Shown here one piece after another: positions 36,094 to 64,000 of a stretch of DNA of 64,000 bases. The translations under genes were made by a program, and so were the position numbers. The stretch is from assembly GCA_963576565.1 (NCBI GenBank), contig OY755046.1, forward strand, positions 69,717,719 to 69,781,718, written 5' to 3'. Every line of letters starts with the position of its first letter. Within the stretch, counting starts at the first letter, position 1. The notes beneath the pieces were generated by a model. The model worked only from the letters and a program-made list of their open reading frames with translations, searched no databases and was not told where the DNA came from. The DNA is from Aspidapion aeneum (lineage: Eukaryota > Arthropoda > Insecta > Coleoptera > Brentidae).

Positions 36094-36918
36094 CAGGGTG
36101 GGCCAAATTCGATGTTTTTTGCTGGTTTTAAGTATTTCTAGCCGAGATACACAAAAACAAGTGGACATGTCCTGGGCTCGATTTTCGAGACGTCTTCAAA
36201 TATCTAAACCGCTTCTTGATAAACCTCGTAGTTTTTTAGCTACAAGGGGATTTTAAAAAGTCTGCAATTATGGAGGTGGCCTATAACTTTTTTATTTATG
36301 AAAATTTCATTTTGGTGTAAGATGCTTTTTTGCAGGTTTTTTTATAGAGAACCCAATTGTCAAACTAAATTTTATGCGTCACTGTTAGTTTTTGAGATAT
36401 TACAAAAAGTTTAAATTTTCTTACGGAATGACTCATTTTTTGTTTTTGTTTCGAAATCTACGTCAAATTTTCTGTTTAACGATATGTCATAAATATCTTG
36501 AAAACTGTATAACGAACTGTCATTTATGACATCGTTAAACATAAAATTTGACGTAGATTTCAAAACAAAAACAAAAAATGAGTCATTCCATAAGAAAATT
36601 TAAACTTTTTTTAATATCTCAAAAACTAAAAGCGACAGATAAAAATTAGTTTGACAGTTGGATTCTTCATAAAAAAACCTGGGAAAAAACATCTTACACC
36701 AAAATGAAATTTTTATAAATAAAAAGTTATAGGCCAACTCCATAAATGCAGACTTTTCAAAACCCCTTGTAGCTAAAAAACTACAAGGTTTATCAAGAAG
36801 CGGTTTTGATATTTGAAGACGTCTCGAAAATCGAGCCCAGGACATGTCCACTCGTTTTTGTGTATCTCGGCTAGAAATAACTAAAACCAGCAAAAAACTT
36901 CGAATTTGGTCCACCCTG
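36094..36918. mobile_element. Foldback element FB-B, copy 1 (CAGGGTGGGCC ends)
   Basis: 825 bp, nearly a perfect long inverted repeat (CAGGGTGGGCCAAATTCGAT... and complement), flanked by TA at 36092-36093 and 36919-36920. Non-coding. Confidence 0.9.
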
Positions 36919-37514
36919 TACATAAGTATGTGTGTGAGTGTTTTTTTGTATTATTTAATTATGTTAAGTCTTGTTCTGTTAATTTAAAAAAATCAAATTT
37001 TAACAATAAATCTGTTTTTTTGTGAGGTTACAATACAAGGAAACATTTAAGAAAAGTAAACTGTTTTTTTTTAAATTAAATATTTTATTTAAAAAAGAAA
37101 CTAATATGGTATTGGTACAATAATCATTTAAAAAAATATGGTTTTAAAACATGGATTCGTCAGTATAATTTCTGCACTGTATTCTGTTAAAACGTATATA
37201 AGTACTTCAAAAAAAATATATTTTAAAGATCTAAAATATCACAAACACAAAAAACTTATTTTAGGTAACTAATTCTAGGGTTTATAAGGTTCTGGCAACT
37301 ATTTTATAAATTCTTAACCCTCTTAACAGATCTATTAAAGATTTTCTGACGTTTCATATTAACGTACGTGACGTTCAGACTCAAACACAATGTACAGGGT
37401 GTTAATAAAGTTTGTCGCCAATCTTGAAGAATGATTTTTTGAGTGATTTTAAGAAAAAAAACTTCAAATAAACATAGTTCCACCAATGCTTAGTTTTCGA
37501 GGATACCATATATA

Positions 37515-38130
37515 GTGAAACCTCCTATAAGCGGACACTCACGGTTTCGTCGATTTTGTCCGGTTATTGGAGGTGTCCGCTTATGAGAGAGAATAGCAAA
37601 ATTTTAATATATATTTATTAACAATTTCCGCTACTTGAGTTTTTCCGATATTAAATTTTTTAACGATCTTTCGTGCTGATAGATGTTCCTTCTCCGAAAC
37701 GGTAACATCAATTTTTTCACGTAAACTAAGAAGTTTTTTTTACTAGGCGCCATTTCAAAGACATCTATTACTACCCATCTGAACAATAAAAATAAAAACA
37801 GCTTATACGGCCGAAGAATTTATTCTCTGCATTGAAATGGACGGAGGTAGTAATTCCCCGGCTGCTCGAGTGCGTTGCTGACAACATACTACATAATACT
37901 TATGCCCATGTCGTGCAGCGCTCCGTCTCGTTGTCAGAGGTTCGCGTCCGGTTAAGGAAGGTTTCAGAATTTTTTCACCAAAAAAAAATTGTCCGCGTCC
38001 GGGTATTAGTGTCCGGTTATAGGAGTGAATTTTACATGTAAGAAATAGGGAAAATCTTGGTTCTAACAAATTTGTCCGTCCAAAGGAAGTGTCCGCTTAA
38101 TAGAGGTGTCCGCAAGGAGACGTTTCACTG
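37515..38130 (-). pseudogene. Pogo/Tigger-like element with a transposase HTH remnant
   Basis: The ends (AGTGAAACCTCCTATAAGCG and complement CGTTTCACTG) and repeated GTGTCCGCTTA motifs are typical of pogo-type elements. The minus strand from about 37750 to 37610 reads (after one slip in an A-run) KLLSLREKIDVTVSEKEHLS, then ARKIVKKFNIGKTQVAEIV, a CENP-B/psq-type DNA-binding helix-turn-helix that follows a start MAPSKK. Only this N-terminal piece survives. Confidence 0.75.
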
Positions 38131-38132
38131 TA

Positions 38133-38962
38133 CAGGGTGGGCCAAATTCGATGGTTTTTGCTGGTTTTAGGTATTTCTAGCCGAGATATACAAAAACGAG
38201 TGGACATGTCCTGGGCTCGATTGTCGAGACGTCTTCAAATATCAAAACCGGTTATTGATAAACCTTGTAGTTTTTTAGCTACAAGGGGGTTTTGAAAAGT
38301 CTGCATTTATGGAGTTGGCCTATAACTTTTTTATTTATGAAAATTTCATTTTGGTGTAAGATGCTTTTTCACAGGTTTTTTTATGAAGAATCCAACTGTC
38401 AAACTAATTTTTATCTGTCACTTTTAATTTTTGAGATATTAAAAAATGTCTAAATTTTCTTATGGAATGACTCATTTTTTGTTTTTGTTTTAAAATCTAC
38501 GTCAAATTTTCTGTTTAACGATATGTCATAAATGACAGTTCGTTACGCAGTTTTCAAGTTATTTATGACATATCGTTAAACAGAAAATTTGACGTAGATT
38601 TCGAAACAAAAACAAAAAATGAGTCATTCCGTAAGAAAATGTAAACTTTTTGTATTATCTGAAAAACTAACTGTGACGCATAAAATTTAGTTTGACAGTT
38701 GGGTTCTCCATAAAAAAAACCTGAAAAAAAGCATCTTACACCAAAATGAAATTTTCATAAATAAAAAAGTTATAGGCCACCTCCATAAATGCAGACTTTT
38801 CAAAATCCCCTTGAGGCTAAACAACTACGAGGTTTATCATGAAGCGGTTTTGATATTTGAAGACGTTTCGAAATTCGAGCCCAGGATATGTCCACTCTTT
38901 TTTGTTTATCTCGGCTAGAAATACCTAAAACCAGCAAAAAACTTCGAATTTGGTCTACCCTG
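38133..38962. mobile_element. Foldback element FB-B, copy 2
   Basis: 830 bp; TA at 38131-38132 and 38963-38964. Its left TA is also the right flank of the pogo-like element, so the two elements abut. Confidence 0.9.
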
Positions 38963-39552
38963 TACATAAGTATGTGTGTGTGTTTTTTTTTGTATTATTT
39001 AATTATGTTAAGTCTTGTTCTGTTAATTTAAAAAAATCAAATTTTAACAATAAATCTGTTTTTTTTGTGAGGTTACAATACAAGGAAACATTTAAGAAAA
39101 GTAAACTGTTTTTTTTTAATTAAATATTTTATTTAAAAAAAACTAATATGGTATTGGTACAATAATCATTTAAAAAAATATGGTTTTAAAACATGGATTC
39201 GTCAGTACAAACTCTGCACTGTATTCTGTTAAAACGTATATAAGTACTTGAAAAAAAATATATTTTAAAGATCTAAAATATCACAAACACAAAAAACTTA
39301 TTTTAGGTAACTAATTCTAGGGTTTATAAGGTTCTGGCAACTATTTTATAAATTCTTAACCCTCTTAACAGATCTATTAAAGATTTTCTGACGTTTCATA
39401 TTAACGTACGTGACGTTCGGACTCAAACAAAATGTACAGGGTGTTAATAAAGTTTGTCGCCAATCTTGAAGAATGATTTTTGAGTGATTTTAAGAAAAAA
39501 ACTTCAAATAAACATAGTTCCGCCAATGCTTAGTTTTCGAGGATACCATATA

Positions 39553-39906
39553 CAGTGAAACCTCCTATAAACGGACACTCACGGTTTCGTCGATTTTGTC
39601 CAGTTATTGGAGGTGTCCGCTTACGAGAGAATTGCGAAATTTTAATATATATTTATTAACAAAATTTTTCAGCGATCTTTCGTGCTGGTAGATGTTCCTT
39701 CTCCGGAATGGTAACAACATCCATTTTTTCACGTAAACTAAGAAGTTTTTTTTACTAGGCGCCATTTTAAAGACATCTATTACTACCCATCTGAACAATA
39801 AAAATAAAAACAGCTTATACGGCCGAAGAATTTATTCTCTGCATTGAAACGGACAGAGGCAGTAATTCCCCGGCTGCTCGAGTGCGTTGCTGACAACATA
39901 CTATAC
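39553..39906 (-). pseudogene. Truncated second copy of the pogo-like element
   Basis: CAGTGAAACCTCCTATAAAC at 39553 preserves the canonical first base lost in copy 1. It also has an internal deletion in the HTH region and is cut off at GACAACATACTA, where FB-B sequence begins. Confidence 0.7.
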
Positions 39907-40381
39907 TGTTTTAAAATCTACGTCAAATTTTCTGTTTAACGATATGTCATAAATGACAGTTCGTTACGCAGTTTTCAAGATATTTATAACATATCGTTAA
40001 ATAGAAAATTTGACGTAGATTTCGAAACAAAAACAAAAAATTAGTCATTCCGTAAGAAAATGTAAACTTTTTGTATTATCTCAAAAACTAACTGTGACGC
40101 ATAAAATTTAGTTTGACAGTTGGGTTCTCCATAAAAAACCTGCAAAAAAGCATCTTACACCAAAATGAAATTTTCATAAATAAAAAAGTTATAGGCCACC
40201 TCCATAAATGCAGACTTTTCAAAATCCCCTTGTAGCTAAAAAACTACGAGGTTTATCATGAAGCGGTTTTGATATTTGAAGACGTCTCGAAAATCGAGCC
40301 CAGGACATGTCGACTCTTTTTTGTTTATCTCGGCTAGAAATACCTAAAACCAGCAAAAAACATCGAATTTGGCCCACCCTG
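39907..40381. mobile_element. Foldback element FB-B, copy 3 (left part missing)
   Basis: Joins mid-arm at GTTTTAAAATCTACGTC and runs to the right terminus CACCCTG, followed by TA. It lies about 120 bp beyond the GILT-like stop codon. Confidence 0.85.
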
Positions 40382-40504
40382 TACATGTATTGGTGTTTTA
40401 CTATTGTTGTATGAGTCCAAACGTCAGATCTTTGAATATGAAAAGTTTCTGGATTTTTACAAACTATAGGTACTTATTAAAAAGTTTTTTAAATATTATA
40501 AAGC

Positions 40505-63218
<22,714 letters not shown>

Positions 63219-63592
63219 GTTTTTTCTAAAACAACACTTTTTAAAACTGTAAATACTCAAAAAAAATATTAGAAAAATTAGTTAATAAGGATAAATATTA
63301 TATTTAAATATGGAGTTTTTTAGTTTCTTTTGTTAGAGAAATATAACGGTATACGTTATAGTTCGTTAAAAAAAGGAGGTTTTTTTTCACATCTGTTGTT
63401 CAATATATTCTAAACCGTATACCTGCTGACTTGAAACTAACTAACCGACAATCCCCTGGTCCCCTACCGTTTGGTTTGTAACTTGGCGAAGAATTGTGTT
63501 TGGGAGAGCCTCCGTAACAGAAAAGCTTGTTATACCTATAGATATTTGAACTAAAAAATAGATACAGTATTAGCCAAACGGGGTCTCCACAA
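63219..63592 (-). promoter_or_regulatory. Upstream/5' region of the GILT-like gene (no motif resolved)
   Basis: About 370 bp between the start codon and the next transposon. It must hold the 5'UTR and core promoter unless a 5' non-coding exon lies further out. It is AT-rich and I see no convincing TATA box or initiator, so this is inferred from position only. Confidence 0.3.
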
Positions 63593-64000
63593 CGCAGCCA
63601 ACGATAAAGACCGGCTATGGCGCGTTATAAGCAAGTCGGCGGTCACGTGATCTTAGGAGTCCCAGGATTCTTATTGTATTGCTTATATATTATATGTTTT
63701 TAGACAATTTAAATAAATTAACAAAAAATTTTTGTTCTTTTATAGGCAAAAATTGAAAAAAATATTTTGCTGATATATGTGTTTATTATGGATAAAAGAA
63801 CTGAATCTATAAAATAAAAAATTATACAAAATTTGCACTCTAATATCTTCAGGTACATATATTAGGTACATAATATCGTTAGTAACTTCAAATCTATACA
63901 AGTCTTTCAAAATTGGACATATCAAACCTAAGCTTTTAGTTTTTTAATTTTTCTTTTTAGTGTCATCATCTTTGTCTGAGTTCTTATTCAAAGATTTAAT
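63593..64000. mobile_element. DNA transposon family P9, copy 3 (runs off the window)
   Basis: CGCAGCCAACGATAAAGACC start and about 408 bp matching 2772-3180 almost base for base. The left-hand 9 bases TCTCCACAA (63584-63592) predict the duplication to look for on the far side. Confidence 0.85.

Larger units (their letters stand above)
36919..39902 (+). repeat. Tandem duplication, about 2.04-kb unit (spacer + pogo-like + FB-B)
   Basis: GTACATAAGTATGTGTGTG occurs at 36917 and 38961, and the following roughly 950 bp are near-identical (TAAAACATGGATTCGTCAG, AACGTACGTGACGTTC, ACAGGGTGTTAATAAAG). The order is FB-B / spacer / pogo-like / FB-B / spacer / truncated pogo-like / truncated FB-B. The second unit lacks about 600 bp across the last junction. 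Confidence 0.9.

Overview
This is a eukaryotic, very AT-rich and repeat-saturated window, almost certainly from an insect (possibly a beetle; the sequence alone does not settle the order). Most of the 64 kb is transposable-element sequence. Two host genes run through it, in convergent orientation, with small exons and long TE-filled introns. All exon boundaries below were worked out by joining GT/AG sites so that reading frames and protein-family alignments agree across every junction.

Gene 1 (+ strand, 2585-32913) is the 3' part of Nup98-Nup96, the nuclear-pore precursor. Ten coding exons carry the end of the Nup98 autoproteolytic domain, the HFS self-cleavage site and a complete Nup96 half (916 residues in this window; the FG-repeat N-terminus lies upstream of base 1). 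Gene 2 (- strand, 63218-40505) is a complete five-exon gene for a GILT-family lysosomal thiol reductase-like protein of 256 residues, with a signal peptide, a His-rich N-terminus, a CPDS (CXXS) active site and a hydrophobic C-terminal tail. The stop codons are 7.6 kb apart, and that interval is all repeats.

Layout: 1-2584 nested TEs in a Nup98 intron; 2585-15178 Nup98-Nup96 exons 1-6 separated by DNA transposons, foldback elements and LINE debris; 15179-20056 a large repeat-filled intron; 20057-24846 exons 7-8, with three extra tandem copies of the 3' part of exon 7 inside the intron; 24847-32913 exons 9-10; 32914-40504 intergenic, including a 2-kb tandem duplication of a foldback element plus a pogo-like element; 40505-63218 the GILT gene, whose 11-kb first intron holds a (TGTC)n array of about 640 bp and a duplicated 1.1-kb unit; 63219-64000 GILT upstream region and a truncated DNA transposon.

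Most informative for follow-up: (i) the triplicated 159-nt, phase-symmetric, stop-free partial exon copies of Nup96, which could act as cassette exons; (ii) several apparently unnamed non-autonomous TE families whose ends, target-site duplications and even empty sites can be read here; (iii) TEs that sit within about 3-30 nt of splice sites at six or more Nup98-Nup96 exon edges; and (iv) a hairpin insertion flanked by a 14-bp direct repeat inside a duplicated unit. No CRISPR array, rRNA, tRNA or prokaryotic feature was recognised. Family assignments rest on motif recognition without database searches.
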